This document shows positions 32,666 to 43,312 of a DNA stretch of 64,000 nucleotides, piece by piece. Position numbers and translations under genes: made by a program. The number at the start of each line of letters is the position of its first letter. Position 1 is the stretch's first letter. This DNA is from Granulicella sp. (GTDB taxonomy: Bacteria; Acidobacteriota; Terriglobia; Terriglobales; Acidobacteriaceae): assembly GCA_025408425.1 (NCBI GenBank), contig JANXYX010000012.1:62001-126000 (forward strand). Reading direction: 5' to 3'. The notes beneath the pieces were generated by a model, which was given only the letters and a program-made list of their open reading frames with translations, was not told the DNA's origin and made no database searches.

Positions 32666-33661
32666 TCAAAGCTGGGCTATTTTCTTGGTGGGTCTGGCTG
32701 AGCCTCGTGTGGTTGTTTTGATGAAGGCGGCGGCGGCGGTGAGGCGGACGGGAGCCTTGTTGTCGTCGAGGAGAGGATAGAGTGCGGCGGAGGTTGCGGA
32801 GTCGCGATAGTTGCCGAGGGCTTTTGCGGCAGCGGTGCGCACGGTCAGGTCTTTGTCGGAGAGTGAGGCTACGAGTTCGGCGCGGATGGGACCGGACTTC
32901 TGCTGAGCGAGCTGCTCGATGGCCAAGACGCGTGCCGAGCCAGCGGTGCTGCTGTTCTTGCGCATGTATTCATATGCTGTGAGGCCGTAGCCGAAGGGGC
33001 CGAGAAACAGGGACGCTCCCTGCTCGATGCCGATAACGGCCAGGGCGGTGGGGCTGTGCAGTGTCTTGCTGATGCTGTGCCTTGTGCCGTGGATCATCGT
33101 GGCGTTGGCGCTGCGTTCGCCGTCGACGACCGCCATGAGGATGTCCTCGCCGGAGCGATCATTCATCTTCGACAGAGTGATGGCGGCAATGAAGGCGACT
33201 TGCGGCTCTTTATCGTCGAGCAGGGTGCGGAGGCCGGTGGTGAGATTGCGGCTTCGGGTCTGGCCCGCAGCAAGAACGGCAGCGGTGCGAACATCAAGGT
33301 CTGCGTCGCCCAGCGCAGCGGCGATCAGGTGCAGGCTGCGAGGGTCTCTGCCGAGAGTTCCGAGTGCGGCGAGTGCCTGGATGCGCAGCTGGGAGTGCTT
33401 GGAGTCTTCGACGGCACTGGTGAGCATAGACCATGCGTCATCTACTTTTTGTGCGGATGTGGCCTTAGGATCATGCCGGGTAGGTGCGGGAGTATCGTCT
33501 TGCGCGGGGGCTGATTGGGTTGTAACGATTGGTGTGTCGGGATTCTGAGGGGCTGGAGATGCCTGCGATAAGGCAGTTGCGGCGAAGAAGATTGGAACGG
33601 CGAGATAGGTAATTGAAAGAGCAGATTTACCAGGGCGGGATGACGCGACGCGCATGTGCAT
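32666..33661 (-). CDS. Exported HEAT-repeat protein
   Basis: 331 residues with signal-type N-terminus (ITYLAVPIFFAATALSQASP). Residues about 95-180 and 255-320 form HEAT/PBS-lyase-like repeats (QLRIQALAALGTLGRD, LDVRTAAVLAAGQTRS, PQVAFIAAITLSKMND, LTVRTAAAKALGNYRD, APVRLTAAAAFIKT). Between them is a linker with TRHSISKTLHSPTALA. HEAT repeats mediate protein binding; here in the periplasm. Two in-frame ATGs lie at the start (33661 and 33655); neither has a strong ribosome site. The convergent thiolase gene ends 47 bases away. No enzymatic motif is seen. Confidence 0.75.
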   Translation of the reverse strand: MHMRVASSRPGKSALSITYLAVPIFFAATALSQASPAPQNPDTPIVTTQSAPAQDDTPAPTRHDPKATSAQKVDDAWSMLTSAVEDSKHSQLRIQALAALGTLGRDPRSLHLIAAALGDADLDVRTAAVLAAGQTRSRNLTTGLRTLLDDKEPQVAFIAAITLSKMNDRSGEDILMAVVDGERSANATMIHGTRHSISKTLHSPTALAVIGIEQGASLFLGPFGYGLTAYEYMRKNSSTAGSARVLAIEQLAQQKSGPIRAELVASLSDKDLTVRTAAAKALGNYRDSATSAALYPLLDDNKAPVRLTAAAAFIKTTTRGSARPTKKIAQL

Positions 33662-33706
33662 GAAATGTATGATGCCGACTGCTTGCGATAGGAAGGTCTG
33701 TATCTC

Positions 33707-33734
33707 TTGTATTTGTATAGCGAGTGCTATACTC
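33707..33734 (+). promoter_or_regulatory. Promoter of comM with overlapping palindrome
   Basis: TTGTAT (33707-33712), 16 bases, TATACT (33729-33734), 38 bases before the start codon at 33773. The spacer and -10 contain the palindrome TATAGC-GAGT-GCTATA (33716-33731), which could be an operator. Confidence 0.5.
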
Positions 33735-33772
33735 GGCGAATTCCTGCCTCAAGGTTTTACCAGGCCTAACTA

Positions 33773-35365
33773 ATGCTGTTTAAAGCTCGTAGTGCTGCTG
33801 TGTATGGGATCGATGCCCATATTATCGACGTCGAAGTGGACTTCTCTGGCGTCCGGTTAGAGAAAGAGATCTTCAGCACGGTGGGGTTGCCGGATGCGGC
33901 GGTGCGCGAGAGTCGCGACCGGGTGCGATCGGCGATCAAAAACTCCGGCTTCGATATTCCTCCGACGCGAATCACGATCAATCTGGCTCCGGCTGACCTG
34001 AAGAAAGAAGGGTCGGGGTTCGATCTGCCGATCGCGATTGGAATACTGGGCGCGTATGGAGCGCTGCACTGCAAGGACCTGGACGACTATCTGTTGGTGG
34101 GTGAGCTAGGGCTGGATGGGAGTCTGCGGGCGGTGCAGGGGATGTTGCCGATTGCGGTGGCGGCGCTGGCGAAGGGGATCAAGAACCTGATCATTCCGGC
34201 GAGCAATGCTCGTGAGGCGGCGGTGGTGAAGGGTGTGAATGTGTATCCGGTGAAGTCTCTGCTGGAGGTGCGGGAGTTGTTGAACTCGGCGTCGTTTGGG
34301 GCGATGTCGGCGCAGCCGCTGGTGGTGGAGACGGCGGAACTGATGAACTCGATGCAGCACTTTCCTTTCGACTTCAAGGATGTGCGCGGGCAGCATGTTG
34401 CGAAGCGAGCGCTGGAGGTGGCGGCAGCAGGTGGTCACAACATTCTGATGATCGGGCCGCCGGGGTCGGGCAAGACGATGCTGGCGAAACGGCTGCCGTC
34501 GATTCTGGCTCCTCTGCGGTTTGAGGAGGCGCTGGAGACGACGAAGATCCACTCGGTGGCTGGGGTACTGGATGCGGAGCAGGGGCTGGTGACGCATCGG
34601 CCGTTCCGGTCGCCGCACCATACGATCTCGGATGCGGGGCTGATTGGAGGCGGGATGATTCCGCGGCCGGGTGAGGTGAGTCTGGCGCATAACGGACTGC
34701 TGTTTCTGGATGAATTGCCGGAGTTTCCGCGGAATGTGCTGGAGGTTTTGCGGCAGCCGCTGGAGGATGGGATGGTGACGATTTCGCGGGCGGCGATGAG
34801 TTTAAGTTTTCCGGCGAGGTTCATGCTGGCGGCGGCGATGAATCCTTGCCCGTGTGGGTACTTCAACGATAAGTCGCGGGATTGCATGTGTACGCCGCCG
34901 ATGATTCAGCGGTATGTGTCGAAGGTATCGGGACCGCTGCTGGACAGGATCGACATTCATATTGAGGTTCCGGCGGTGCAGTATAAGGAGTTGCGAGGGG
35001 GAGCGGCGGCGGAGGGGTCTGAGGAGATACGGGCCCGGGTGCTGGCGGCGCGGGAACGGCAGCATGCGCGATTCAGCCAGACGGGGGAGCGGACGAAGGG
35101 CTCGGCGAAGGGGGCATCTCGGCAGATTTTTGCGAACTCTCAGATGAACACGCAGCAGATCCGGGTGCATTGCGAGTTATCGTCGGACGCTGAGCGGCTG
35201 TTGGAGCGAGCGATGCAGCAGCAGGGACTGAGCGCGCGGGCGCATGATCGGATATTGAAGGTTGCGCGAAGTATTGCCGATCTAGGGGGAGAGCAGGATA
35301 TTGCGGTAAAACATATTGCGGAGGCAATTCAGTACCGTACGCTGGACCGCAGTTACTGGTCGTGA
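33773..35365 (+). CDS. comM: YifB/ComM-family Mg-chelatase-like AAA+ ATPase
   Basis: 530 residues, close to E. coli YifB and Haemophilus ComM. N-terminal Lon-protease-like (ChlI) domain residues about 20-140, then AAA+ domain with Walker [10 protein letters not shown] near residue 225, Walker [11 protein letters not shown], a CPCGYF zinc-like loop, and the Mg-chelatase C-terminal domain. ComM is a branch-migration helicase needed for natural transformation. Start ATG 33773; the promoter-like TTGTAT/TATACT lies just upstream. Nothing else of competence is in the window. A 499-base AT-richer spacer to rpoZ follows. Confidence 0.93.
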   Translation: MLFKARSAAVYGIDAHIIDVEVDFSGVRLEKEIFSTVGLPDAAVRESRDRVRSAIKNSGFDIPPTRITINLAPADLKKEGSGFDLPIAIGILGAYGALHCKDLDDYLLVGELGLDGSLRAVQGMLPIAVAALAKGIKNLIIPASNAREAAVVKGVNVYPVKSLLEVRELLNSASFGAMSAQPLVVETAELMNSMQHFPFDFKDVRGQHVAKRALEVAAAGGHNILMIGPPGSGKTMLAKRLPSILAPLRFEEALETTKIHSVAGVLDAEQGLVTHRPFRSPHHTISDAGLIGGGMIPRPGEVSLAHNGLLFLDELPEFPRNVLEVLRQPLEDGMVTISRAAMSLSFPARFMLAAAMNPCPCGYFNDKSRDCMCTPPMIQRYVSKVSGPLLDRIDIHIEVPAVQYKELRGGAAAEGSEEIRARVLAARERQHARFSQTGERTKGSAKGASRQIFANSQMNTQQIRVHCELSSDAERLLERAMQQQGLSARAHDRILKVARSIADLGGEQDIAVKHIAEAIQYRTLDRSYWS

Positions 35366-35864
35366 TGATGGTAAAGGAGTTGCGGCACAAGTGCGAGAAT
35401 GAATGGGAGCAAATAATCCTATTTCTTGGATTTAATTATCCACAGATTTCCAAAAAAAGTATTGACCTTGGGCTTCATACGATTTACTTTCCATGAGTGC
35501 CTCAGTATCCAGTTCCCACGAAGCTGGACCGAAGGCGTTAGATTTTGTTTTGGTAGTAGGCCATGCATCTGGCAAAAGATGCGTTTTCCGGTCTGTTTCA
35601 AGCTGAGGTGCCGAGGCGCCAGATCACACGGGAGACAGAATTGCAGGACAGGACATAGTCGATTTTGACTATGAGGTCTGGTTTTGCGCATAAGTGCAAG
35701 ACGAGATAATCCTGATTTTTGAAGATTTAATCAATCGTCCTATGGTTTTTATGCGTCTAACAGAAGACAGCCTAGAACCATATTTAGGGTGATTGAAATT
35801 TGAATTGATTTCAGGCGAACAAGCGCTGCAGACGCTTTATGCCTATGACTTGAAAAGGAGAATT
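35366..35864. other. 499-base AT-richer region between comM and rpoZ
   Basis: This stretch is clearly less GC-rich than the surroundings and contains no convincing gene: the open frames on either strand are short, cysteine/leucine-poor in domains, and lack ribosome sites. It must hold the rpoZ promoter. A TTGACC at 35462 has no good -10 partner. Confidence 0.55.
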
Positions 35865-36086
35865 ATGCGCTCAGATCTTATTTTTGGAGCTCTCACGCAC
35901 GTGAACAACCGGTATGAGTTGTGTCAGTTGGCGTCGAAGGCAACCCGCAAGCTTCACAAGCCGAATACCCGGTTGCAGGACACGACGAATGAAGTGCTTG
36001 ACCGTTTCAAGGACACCATTCCGATGAATGCTTCTGGAGAAGCGCCAGTAGAGAAGGTACAATTGACAGAACGCCGCGCGGCTTAA
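35865..36086 (+). CDS. rpoZ: RNA polymerase omega subunit
   Basis: 73 residues from ATG 35865, chosen because AAAAGGAG is 5 bases upstream; a longer reading starting at 35793 has no ribosome site. Contains MRSDLIFGALTHVNNRYELC, KATRKLHKPNTRL and EVLDRF, matching the omega fold that clasps the beta-prime C-terminus and helps assembly. The short length is normal for Acidobacteria. The last residues RRAA are coded in the first arm of a strong hairpin terminator. Rho lies 183 bases downstream. No gmk or dfp (common rpoZ neighbours) nearby in this window. Confidence 0.9.
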   Translation: MRSDLIFGALTHVNNRYELCQLASKATRKLHKPNTRLQDTTNEVLDRFKDTIPMNASGEAPVEKVQLTERRAA

Positions 36087-36112
36087 CGCGCGGCAGTTCT
36101 GTAGGTTTATTT
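36066..36112 (+). terminator. Hairpin terminator at the rpoZ 3' end
   Basis: Bulged 15-bp stem: ACAGAAC GCCGCGCG (36066-36080) pairs with CGCGCGGC a GTTCTGT (36087-36102), single bulged A at 36095, loop GCTTAA. Followed by AGGTTTATTTCCC. The loop contains the rpoZ stop TAA. Confidence 0.8.
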
Positions 36113-36268
36113 CCCGGCGGTACTACTAACGATTTACCCGCACGATCACCCCATCCGCAACACATTTTCCTCGTAACTTTCTGGCCTTCCGCAAGACCCC
36201 CTCGTCACGCAGATCCCGCCTCAGTTCCACACATCCCTCCTAAACAAATCAAAACTGCAAGGTAAAAT

Positions 36269-37519
36269 ATGACCATTTCTGAACTGAAAGAGCACAATAT
36301 TGCGGAGCTAGGTAAGCTCGCGCGTGGCCTCGACATTGCTGGAACGAGCGGACTGCGGAAGCAGGATCTGATCTTCAAGATTCTGCAGGCGCAGAGCGAG
36401 AAGGAAGGACACATCTTCGCGGAAGGCGTGCTGGAGATTCTTCCGGATGGCTATGGATTCCTGCGCTCGCCTGATTACAACTATCTGCCCGGGCCGGATG
36501 ATATTTACGTTTCGCCGTCGCAGATTCGCAAGTTCGATTTGAAGACGGGCGACACGATCAGCGGCAATGTGCGGCCACCGCATGAAGGCGAGAAGTACTT
36601 CGCGCTGGTGAAGATTGAGGCGATCAACTTTGAGTCGCCGGAAGAGACGCGCAACAAGATTCTGTTCGACAACCTGACTCCTCTTTACGCGCAGGAGCGG
36701 GTGAAGATGGAGACGGTTCGCGAGCACATCAGCGGTCGCGTGATGGACCTGTTGACGCCCGTGGGCAAGGGGCAGCGCGGACTGATTGTGGCTCCGCCGC
36801 GTACTGGTAAGACGATGCTGCTGCAGTCGATCGCGAACAGCATTACGTCAAACCATCCTGAAGTGGTTCTGATTGTGTTGCTGATCGACGAGCGTCCGGA
36901 AGAAGTTACGGACATGCAGCGTTCGGTGAAGGGCGAGGTGATTTCATCGACGTTCGATGAGCCGGCGGCGCGACACGTTCAGGTTGCCGAGATGGTGATT
37001 GAGAAGGCGAAGCGCCTGGTTGAGCATAAGCGCGATGTGGTGATTCTGCTGGATTCGATTACGCGTCTGGCGCGTGCTTACAACACGATTGTGCCGCCCT
37101 CGGGCAAAGTGCTCTCAGGTGGTGTGGACTCGAATGCGCTGCAGCGTCCGAAGCGTTTCTTTGGTGCGGCCCGCAATATCGAAGAGGGCGGTTCGCTGAC
37201 GATTATTGCGACGGCCCTGGTGGATACTGGTTCGCGCATGGATGAAGTGATCTTTGAAGAGTTCAAGGGTACCGGCAACATGGAAGTGATCCTGGATCGC
37301 AAGCTGGTTGATAAGCGTGTGTTCCCGGCGATTGATATTCAGCGCTCCGGTACGCGTAAGGAAGAGCTGCTGATTCCGAAGGAAGACCTGCAGCGGACCT
37401 GGATTTTGCGCAAGGTGCTGAATCCGCTGTCGCCGGTTGAGGCGATGGAGTTGCTGACGGACAAGCTGGCAAAGACCCGGAATAATCAGGAGTTTTTGCA
37501 TAACATGAGCTCGATATAG
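36269..37519 (+). CDS. rho: Transcription termination factor Rho
   Basis: 416 residues, normal length. Hexameric RNA helicase for factor-dependent termination. N-terminal Rho domain ([20 protein letters not shown]), RNA-binding cold-shock-like domain with [21 protein letters not shown], Walker [12 protein letters not shown] (175-184), Walker [15 protein letters not shown]- and R-loop motifs ([17 protein letters not shown]), and the arginine finger region in the last third ([13 protein letters not shown]). Start ATG 36269; its codons are mixed rather than strongly G-ending, as highly conserved genes often are. Its own terminator is the hairpin at 37543. Confidence 0.97.
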   Translation: MTISELKEHNIAELGKLARGLDIAGTSGLRKQDLIFKILQAQSEKEGHIFAEGVLEILPDGYGFLRSPDYNYLPGPDDIYVSPSQIRKFDLKTGDTISGNVRPPHEGEKYFALVKIEAINFESPEETRNKILFDNLTPLYAQERVKMETVREHISGRVMDLLTPVGKGQRGLIVAPPRTGKTMLLQSIANSITSNHPEVVLIVLLIDERPEEVTDMQRSVKGEVISSTFDEPAARHVQVAEMVIEKAKRLVEHKRDVVILLDSITRLARAYNTIVPPSGKVLSGGVDSNALQRPKRFFGAARNIEEGGSLTIIATALVDTGSRMDEVIFEEFKGTGNMEVILDRKLVDKRVFPAIDIQRSGTRKEELLIPKEDLQRTWILRKVLNPLSPVEAMELLTDKLAKTRNNQEFLHNMSSI

Positions 37520-37542
37520 TTTTGAGTTGAGTTCTGAAACAG

Positions 37543-37574
37543 AAAGCGCAGCCTTAGGGCTGCGCTTTTCTTGT
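37543..37574 (+). terminator. Rho-independent terminator of rho
   Basis: Stem AAAGCGCAGCC/GGCTGCGCTTT (37543-37553 and 37558-37568) with loop TTAG, then TCTTGTTTG; 24 bases after the rho stop. Confidence 0.88.
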
Positions 37575-37599
37575 TTGTTCCCGATGGCAGACCGGGTTG

Positions 37600-38184
37600 C
37601 TACTTGTTGAGGTGCTGGTCGAGAACTATGAGGAACTTGGCCAGCCAGGTGGGATGTGCGGGCCAAGCGGGGCCTGTGACGAGGTTGCGGTCGGCGATGG
37701 CGTCTGTGACCTGGAGGGAGACGAAGGTGCCGCCAGCTAGCTCGACCTCGGGGGCGCAGGCGGGGTAAGCGCTGACGCGCCTGCCGCTGATGACACGGGC
37801 GGCGGCGAGTAACTGCGGGCCGTGGCATAGCGCTGCGATCGGCTTTTCAGCTTGCGCGAAGTAGCGGACGATTTCGAGGACTCTTGGGTTGAGGCGCAGG
37901 TACTCTGGCGCGCGGCCGCCGGGGAGTATCAGGCCGTCGTAGTGCTGTGGGTTGATGTCCGCAAAGGTGGCGTTGAGGACGAAGTTGTGGCCAGGCTTTT
38001 CGGAGTAAGTCTGGTCGCCTTCAAAGTCATGGATGGCGGTTCGCACATATTGTCCTGCCTGCTTATCTGGGCAGACTGCGTGGACGGTGTGGCCGACCAT
38101 CTGGAGGGCCTGGAAGGGCACCATTACTTCGTAGTCTTCGACGTAGTCGCCGACGAGCATGAGGAGATTCGCAGACTTTGCCAT
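37600..38184 (-). CDS. DJ-1/PfpI-family protein
   Basis: 194 residues. DJ-1/PfpI fold with the conserved nucleophile cysteine in [10 protein letters not shown], and the [11 protein letters not shown] elbow with its glutamate pair. Members include PfpI-type intracellular proteases, glyoxalase III and protein deglycases; which applies here is not clear from sequence. Start ATG 38184 with an adequate upstream purine stretch. It is the last gene in the ribD-ribE cluster (14 bases after ribE), so it may be co-transcribed with riboflavin synthesis genes by chance or because of a stress link. Confidence 0.88.
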   Translation of the reverse strand: MAKSANLLMLVGDYVEDYEVMVPFQALQMVGHTVHAVCPDKQAGQYVRTAIHDFEGDQTYSEKPGHNFVLNATFADINPQHYDGLILPGGRAPEYLRLNPRVLEIVRYFAQAEKPIAALCHGPQLLAAARVISGRRVSAYPACAPEVELAGGTFVSLQVTDAIADRNLVTGPAWPAHPTWLAKFLIVLDQHLNK

Positions 38185-38198
38185 GGGTTCCTTTCGCC

Positions 38199-38852
38199 TC
38201 AGTAGCCGTTGGCTATGAGGTATTGCTCGGTGAGTGTGAAGGTACTTGAGGGTTCTTCTGTCTGACGTTCTGCGTACTTGGCGAGGACATCGGTCTCGAT
38301 GTTGAGCGGGGTGCCGGGGGTTAGTGTGTGGAGGCTGGTATTGGCGTAGGTGTGGGGGATGATGGCGATCTCTACGATATTGCCGGTGATGGAGGCCACG
38401 GTGAGGCTGATGCCTTCGACGGTGATGGAGCCCTGGGGGACGACGTAGCGGGTAAGTTCATTGGGGAGGGAGAGGCGTAGGCGCCAGTCGGTCTCGGGGG
38501 CGTTGGGAGTGATGGGCAGGAGTCCGAGCAGGGTGGCGGTGCCGTCGACGTGGCCTTGAACGACGTGGCCTCCGAGGGGGCTTCCTGCGGGGGTGGGGAG
38601 TTCGAGGTTGACGGTGGTTCCGGGGAAGAGTTGGGAGAGGGTAGTGCGCTCTATGGTCTCGGCTGCGAGGTCTGCGGAGAAGTTGTCGGGGCGGATATCG
38701 AGTGCGGTTAGGCAGACTCCGTTGACGGCGACGCTATCGCCGGTGTGGAGGCGGGGTGCGAGGGCTGGCGCGGCGATGGTGATACGGGTGGCTCCTGCTG
38801 TGGGTGTGATAGCCAGGAGGGTGCCGGTGGTTTCGATGAGTCCGGTAAACAT
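38199..38852 (-). CDS. ribE: Riboflavin synthase alpha subunit
   Basis: 217 residues. Dismutates two 6,7-dimethyl-8-ribityllumazines to riboflavin and a pyrimidine. Two tandem lumazine-binding repeats are present: [10 protein letters not shown] at the N-terminus with [13 protein letters not shown], and the second repeat [15 protein letters not shown] with [14 protein letters not shown]. Start ATG 38852, 2 bases after the stop of ribD, so they are translationally coupled. The C-terminus is somewhat extended ([21 protein letters not shown]). Other rib genes (ribBA, ribH) are not in the window. No FMN riboswitch seen upstream of ribD. Confidence 0.95.
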   Translation of the reverse strand: MFTGLIETTGTLLAITPTAGATRITIAAPALAPRLHTGDSVAVNGVCLTALDIRPDNFSADLAAETIERTTLSQLFPGTTVNLELPTPAGSPLGGHVVQGHVDGTATLLGLLPITPNAPETDWRLRLSLPNELTRYVVPQGSITVEGISLTVASITGNIVEIAIIPHTYANTSLHTLTPGTPLNIETDVLAKYAERQTEEPSSTFTLTEQYLIANGY

Positions 38853-38854
38853 AT

Positions 38855-40033
38855 CTATATTTTAGTGGTTCTTGACCAGGGGTCGTGAAGGTAGCCAGTG
38901 ATGCATGCGTCTGGACTCTCTGGCGGACCGAAGGTTGTGCGGGTGATGCGGTGGAGTGATTGCTCGAAGAGGTAAGGAGAAGGGACCCCTTCAGCGAACG
39001 GGAGGGCGTCGTTGCCTAGCTCGGTTTCGGAGTAGAAGAGGATGGCCTTGTCGACGAGGTTGTGGCGAATGAAGGCTCCGTTGAGTTGGGAGCCGGTTTC
39101 GAGGAGGAGGCTCAGGATTTGGCGCTCGGCGAGAGTGGCGAGGACTGCGGGGAGGCTGAGGTGGCCGTTCTCGGCGGGAATAGAGACGACTTCGGCTCCG
39201 CCGGCTTCGAGAGATGTGCGATTGGTGGTGGGGGCTTCAGGGCTGGTGAGGATGAGGAGGTCTGGGGTGAGGCCGCTGACGCTGTTTGCGGTGCGCAGCA
39301 GTTGGGAGGTGAGAGGGGTTCTGAGGTGGGTGTCGAGGATGACGCGGAGGAGGGGGCGACGGCGGGGGAGGTTGGTGCGGTCGGTGAGGGCGGGGTCGTC
39401 GGCTAGGACGGTGCCGATGCCAGTGAGGATTGCGTCGGAGGCGTGGCGGAGGCGCTGGACCTCGGCTCGGGCGGCGGGGCTGGTGAGCCAGTGTGGCTGG
39501 TTGGTGGTGCGGGTGGCGGGCGGTGGTGCGAGTTTGCCGTCTACGGAGAGGGCAGCTTTGAGGGTGACGAATGGAGAGTGGTGCTGGATGAAATGAGCGA
39601 AGGCTTCGTTGAGATCGCGGGCTTGCTGCTGTAAGACTCCGATGGTGACTTCGATGTCAGCGGCTCGGAGCCGGGCAATGCCCTGGCCACTGACTCGGGG
39701 GTTGGGGTCCTGGGTGGCGATGACGCAGCGGGCGATGCGGGCGGCGATGAGGGCATCGGCGCAAGGGCCGGTACGGCCGTGGTGGCTGCAGGGCTCGAGG
39801 GTGACGTAGGCGGTGGCGCCTTCGGCATTGATGCCGCGTTCAGCAACTTGTTTGAGTGCGGCGATTTCGGCGTGGTCGCGATGGTCGTAGAGGTGGGCGC
39901 CCTCGGCGAGGATCTGGTCATCACGGGTGAGGACGCAGCCCACCTGGGGGTTGGGTGAGGCGAGGCTAGTGGTGTTGGCGGCGAGGGTGAGGGCTCGCTG
40001 CATGAACGCTTCGTCTTGTTGATGGTTGGTCAT
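38855..40033 (-). CDS. ribD: Bifunctional riboflavin biosynthesis deaminase/reductase RibD
   Basis: 392 residues. N-terminal deaminase domain with zinc ligands H and C in HAEIAALKQV and PCSHHGRTGPC, PNPQVGCVLT near the start; C-terminal reductase domain begins FVTLKAALSVDGKLA and ends with LLLETGSQLNGAF. Deaminates and reduces the 5-amino-6-ribosylaminopyrimidine to the ribitylamino intermediate. Start ATG 40033. First gene of a ribD-ribE-pfpI cluster. Nothing odd. Confidence 0.95.
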   Translation of the reverse strand: MTNHQQDEAFMQRALTLAANTTSLASPNPQVGCVLTRDDQILAEGAHLYDHRDHAEIAALKQVAERGINAEGATAYVTLEPCSHHGRTGPCADALIAARIARCVIATQDPNPRVSGQGIARLRAADIEVTIGVLQQQARDLNEAFAHFIQHHSPFVTLKAALSVDGKLAPPPATRTTNQPHWLTSPAARAEVQRLRHASDAILTGIGTVLADDPALTDRTNLPRRRPLLRVILDTHLRTPLTSQLLRTANSVSGLTPDLLILTSPEAPTTNRTSLEAGGAEVVSIPAENGHLSLPAVLATLAERQILSLLLETGSQLNGAFIRHNLVDKAILFYSETELGNDALPFAEGVPSPYLFEQSLHRITRTTFGPPESPDACITGYLHDPWSRTTKI

Positions 40034-40131
40034 GCCTACAAAGAGGATAGCTTGTTGATGGATACTGAATTCTCAGCAGTCTCCCCTTGTACTATGGGGG
40101 GGCGATAGAAGCTAGCGGTGGGTGGTGGCGG

Positions 40132-41262
40132 ATGAAGCGCAAGGTGATTCTGGGAGTTGCGGCGGCGGCAATACTGGTAGTCGCGGGATTACAGCTCCAT
40201 TCGTGTGGGAAAGGTAAGGGCTCGCTGGTCTACTCGGGAACGGTGGAGACGCGGGAGATCCAGATTGGATCGAAGATTGGCGGGCGGGTGACGGATGTGG
40301 CGGTGGAGGAGGGCCAGATGGTGAAGGCCGGGACTCTGCTGGTGCGGTTCGAGTCTGATGAACTGAAGTCGCAGCGAGCGCAGGCACAGGCGCAGGTGGA
40401 GCAGGCGCAGGCGGAATTGAGCAGGCTGGAGCGCGGCTACCGTCCGGAAGAGATTGCGCAGACGCAGGCGGTCGCTGCGGAGCAGGGTGCTCTGCTGGAG
40501 GCTGCGAAGAACGGGCCGCGTGTTCAGGAGCTGGAGCAGGCGCAGGCAGACTATGCCGCAGCGCAGGCAGATGCGGCGAATGCAGCGGCGACGTTCACGC
40601 GCATGGAGATGCTGGTGCGTGGTGACACGATCTCGCGTCTGCAATTTGACGATGCGAAGGCGAAGCGAGATACGACGGCGCAAAGAGCGGAGTCTGTGCG
40701 GCAGCGGCTGGTACTGTTGCAGGCGGGTACGCGGAAGGAGGACCTACAGGCCGCGGAGCAACGTTATCGTCAGGCACAAGCCGGTGCTGAACTGATGCGG
40801 CGAGGATATCGGAAGGAAGATATCGAGGCGGCGCGTGGGCAACTGGCAGCAGCGGTGGCGCATGGGAAAGAACTTGACGCGCGCCTGAAAGAGGCGGAGT
40901 TGATAGCTCCGGCGGATGGCGTGGTGCAGGTGGTGAGTGTTCGGCCGGGAGACCTGGTGGGGCCGGGAAGAATTGTGGTGACGATGTTGGAGTCCGCGCA
41001 GCTGTGGGTGAAGATCTATGTGCCTGAGACGGAGATGGGCAAAGTGCGAGTGGGGCAGTCGGCGTCTGTGGAAGTTGATTCTTTTTCGGGCCGGGAGTTT
41101 TCGGGACAGGTGGAGCAGATTGGATCGGAGGCAGAGTTTCTGCCTCGCAACGTGCAGACGCGCGACGATCGGGAGCACCAGGTCTTTGGGGTGAAGGTGA
41201 GGGTCGATCAGTCAGACGGCATACTGAAGTCGGGCATGTCGGCGACGGTGCGGCTGCGATGA
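40132..41262 (+). CDS. HlyD-family periplasmic adaptor (membrane fusion) protein
   Basis: 376 residues from ATG 40132; upstream frame is a TTG reading without support. One N-terminal membrane helix [20 protein letters not shown], then lipoyl half-motif [20 protein letters not shown], a long coiled-coil hairpin ([25 protein letters not shown] ... [14 protein letters not shown]), and the second lipoyl half [21 protein letters not shown] with a beta-barrel domain. First gene of a three-gene export operon; its stop overlaps the ABC ATPase start by 4 bases. It would link the inner-membrane ABC pump to an outer-membrane channel. Confidence 0.92.
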   Translation: MKRKVILGVAAAAILVVAGLQLHSCGKGKGSLVYSGTVETREIQIGSKIGGRVTDVAVEEGQMVKAGTLLVRFESDELKSQRAQAQAQVEQAQAELSRLERGYRPEEIAQTQAVAAEQGALLEAAKNGPRVQELEQAQADYAAAQADAANAAATFTRMEMLVRGDTISRLQFDDAKAKRDTTAQRAESVRQRLVLLQAGTRKEDLQAAEQRYRQAQAGAELMRRGYRKEDIEAARGQLAAAVAHGKELDARLKEAELIAPADGVVQVVSVRPGDLVGPGRIVVTMLESAQLWVKIYVPETEMGKVRVGQSASVEVDSFSGREFSGQVEQIGSEAEFLPRNVQTRDDREHQVFGVKVRVDQSDGILKSGMSATVRLR

Positions 41263-42188
41263 CACCGGTGATTACGGCCGATCACCTGACGATTCGCTTC
41301 GGAGAGGTCACGGCTGTGAATGACGTGAGCTTTGCGATAGGGAAGGGTGAGTTGTTTGGCTTTCTCGGACCGAATGGATCGGGTAAGACAACGATCATCA
41401 AGGCGCTGTGCGGGCTGCTGGCACCGAGCGAGGGGACGGGCACGATTCTTGGCATGGACATCCGCAGGGATGCGGCGGAGATCAAACGGCATGTGGGATA
41501 CATGTCGCAGAAGTTTGGACTGTATGAGGACCTCAGCGTCTCGGAGAACATGGGTTTCTATGCAGGGGTTTATGGGATGACCGGTGCGCAAGCGAAGCAG
41601 CGGAAGGAAGAGATACTTGCGCTGACGGGGCTGGAGCCTTATCTGCACCGCAGGGTGAGCGTGTTGTCGGGCGGATGGAAGCAGCGACTGGCGCTGGGTT
41701 GCGCGATTATTCACTCACCGGAGGTGGTGTTTCTGGATGAGCCGACGGCGGGGATCGATCCGGTGGCACGGCGCTCGCTGTGGGACCTGTTCTTTCAGTT
41801 GTCGGGACAGGGTGTTACTTTTTTTGTGACGACGCACTACATGGATGAGGCGGAGCGATGCGGGCGCGTGGGGTATATCTACCTGTCAAAGCTGGCGGCG
41901 CTGGGGACAATTGAAGAGTTGCAGCGGCTGCCGGAGGCGAATCCTGCGGGGACGTCGCGGGTGCAGATTGAGACGGCGGATGCGTCCATGATGCTGGGGT
42001 CTTTGCGCGAGATGGAGGGTGTGCGGGAGGCTACGATCTTTGGGCGGTCGATCCATGCGCTGGTGGAGACGAGCGAGATTGAGAGGCTGCACGCGAGGTT
42101 TCCGCAGTCGACGATAGAGACGATTGAGCCGTCGCTGGAGGATGTGTTTGTGACGCTGACTTACCAGATTATGAAGGCATCGCGATGA
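41259..42188 (+). CDS. ABC transporter ATPase
   Basis: 309 residues. Walker [12 protein letters not shown] near residue 40, Q-loop [13 protein letters not shown], signature [12 protein letters not shown], Walker [14 protein letters not shown], and switch histidine in [14 protein letters not shown]-terminal DrrA-like extension follows ([19 protein letters not shown]). Overlaps both neighbours by ATGA junctions (41259 and 42185), so the HlyD-ABC-permease unit is a tight operon. The layout is of multidrug/lipid export type (YbhFSR-like). Start ATG 41259, whose 4-base overlap fixes it. Confidence 0.93.
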   Translation: MTPVITADHLTIRFGEVTAVNDVSFAIGKGELFGFLGPNGSGKTTIIKALCGLLAPSEGTGTILGMDIRRDAAEIKRHVGYMSQKFGLYEDLSVSENMGFYAGVYGMTGAQAKQRKEEILALTGLEPYLHRRVSVLSGGWKQRLALGCAIIHSPEVVFLDEPTAGIDPVARRSLWDLFFQLSGQGVTFFVTTHYMDEAERCGRVGYIYLSKLAALGTIEELQRLPEANPAGTSRVQIETADASMMLGSLREMEGVREATIFGRSIHALVETSEIERLHARFPQSTIETIEPSLEDVFVTLTYQIMKASR

Positions 42189-43303
42189 AGGCACAGTTCT
42201 ATGGATTTCTGCCGGTGTGTCGGAAGGAGTTTACGCACATTGTGCGCGATCCTGGGACGCTGTTCTTTGCATTGCTGCTGCCGCTGGTGCAGTTGTTTCT
42301 GTTTGGATATGCGGTGGATACCAATGTAAGACAACTTCCGACGGTGGTGCTGGACGAGTCGCACACGCAGGAGAGCCGGCAGTTGGTGGAGCGGCTGGCG
42401 GCGTCGGATGTGTTTCGACTGGCGATGACGGTGCAATCGAACGAGGAGTTGTATGGGGCGATGCGTGCGGGGAAGGCACGGGTGGGCATCAAGGTTCCAT
42501 ATGACTATGCGCGGCGGTTGCAGGATGGGACGACGGCGACGGTGCTGGTGCTGGTGGATGGGTCGGAGTCATCGACGGCGGGACAGGCTGTGAATGCGTC
42601 GACTGGGGTTGCGCTGAAGGAGTCGCTAGGCCGGCTTCTGGGTGGTGGTGGAGTGATGCCGATTGAGGTGCGGCCTTCGGTGCTCTACAACCCGAGTACG
42701 CGGTCGGCGAATTTTTTTGTGCCGGGGCTGATTGCGGTATTGCTGCAGACGATGACCATCCTGCTGATTGCGCTCAGCCTGGTGCGGGAGCGGGAACGGG
42801 GCACGCTGGAACAGCTGACGATGACGCCCGTGGCTCCGCTGGGGTTGATGGTGGGCAAGATGATTCCATACGGGGTGCTGGCGTTTAGCGAGCTATGCGT
42901 GATCCTGACGATCATGCGGTATGTGTTTCAGGTACCGATCCATGGAAGCGTGATTGTGTTGCTGGTGATGTCGTTGCCATTTTTGCTGACGGTGCTGGGG
43001 CTGGGACTGGTGATCTCAACCAAGGCGATGACGCAGGCGGAGGCGTTTCAACTGTCGATGGGGACGGTGCTGCCTTCGGTATTTCTTTCGGGCTATATCT
43101 TCCTGATCGATACGATGCCGGCGTTCTTCAAGGTGGTTAGCCGGATTATTCCGGCGACGTACTACATCGAGATATTGCGCGGGATTATTTTGAGGGGAGC
43201 GGGGCTGAAAGATTTGTGGGTGGACGGAGTGGTGCTGACGCTAATGGGCTGCACGACGATCATGCTGGCAGCATGGCAGTTTGTGCGGCAGAAACGTGGT
43301 TAG
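42185..43303 (+). CDS. ABC-2 type permease
   Basis: 372 residues. N-terminal helix after [20 protein letters not shown], a large extracytoplasmic domain (about 50-175, [20 protein letters not shown]), then five C-terminal helices including the ABC-2 motif [19 protein letters not shown], with final [10 protein letters not shown]. Like YbhS/YbhR. Start ATG 42185, overlapping the ATPase stop. Forms a homodimer or pairs with itself as only one permease gene is present. Third and last gene of the operon. Convergent with ftsY, 9 bases apart. Confidence 0.92.
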   Translation: MKAQFYGFLPVCRKEFTHIVRDPGTLFFALLLPLVQLFLFGYAVDTNVRQLPTVVLDESHTQESRQLVERLAASDVFRLAMTVQSNEELYGAMRAGKARVGIKVPYDYARRLQDGTTATVLVLVDGSESSTAGQAVNASTGVALKESLGRLLGGGGVMPIEVRPSVLYNPSTRSANFFVPGLIAVLLQTMTILLIALSLVRERERGTLEQLTMTPVAPLGLMVGKMIPYGVLAFSELCVILTIMRYVFQVPIHGSVIVLLVMSLPFLLTVLGLGLVISTKAMTQAEAFQLSMGTVLPSVFLSGYIFLIDTMPAFFKVVSRIIPATYYIEILRGIILRGAGLKDLWVDGVVLTLMGCTTIMLAAWQFVRQKRG

Positions 43304-43312
43304 CGCGATTGG

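Noticed and set aside
35419-35691. 90-residue open frame in the comM-rpoZ spacer
   Set aside because: No ribosome site, no domain and no conserved composition.
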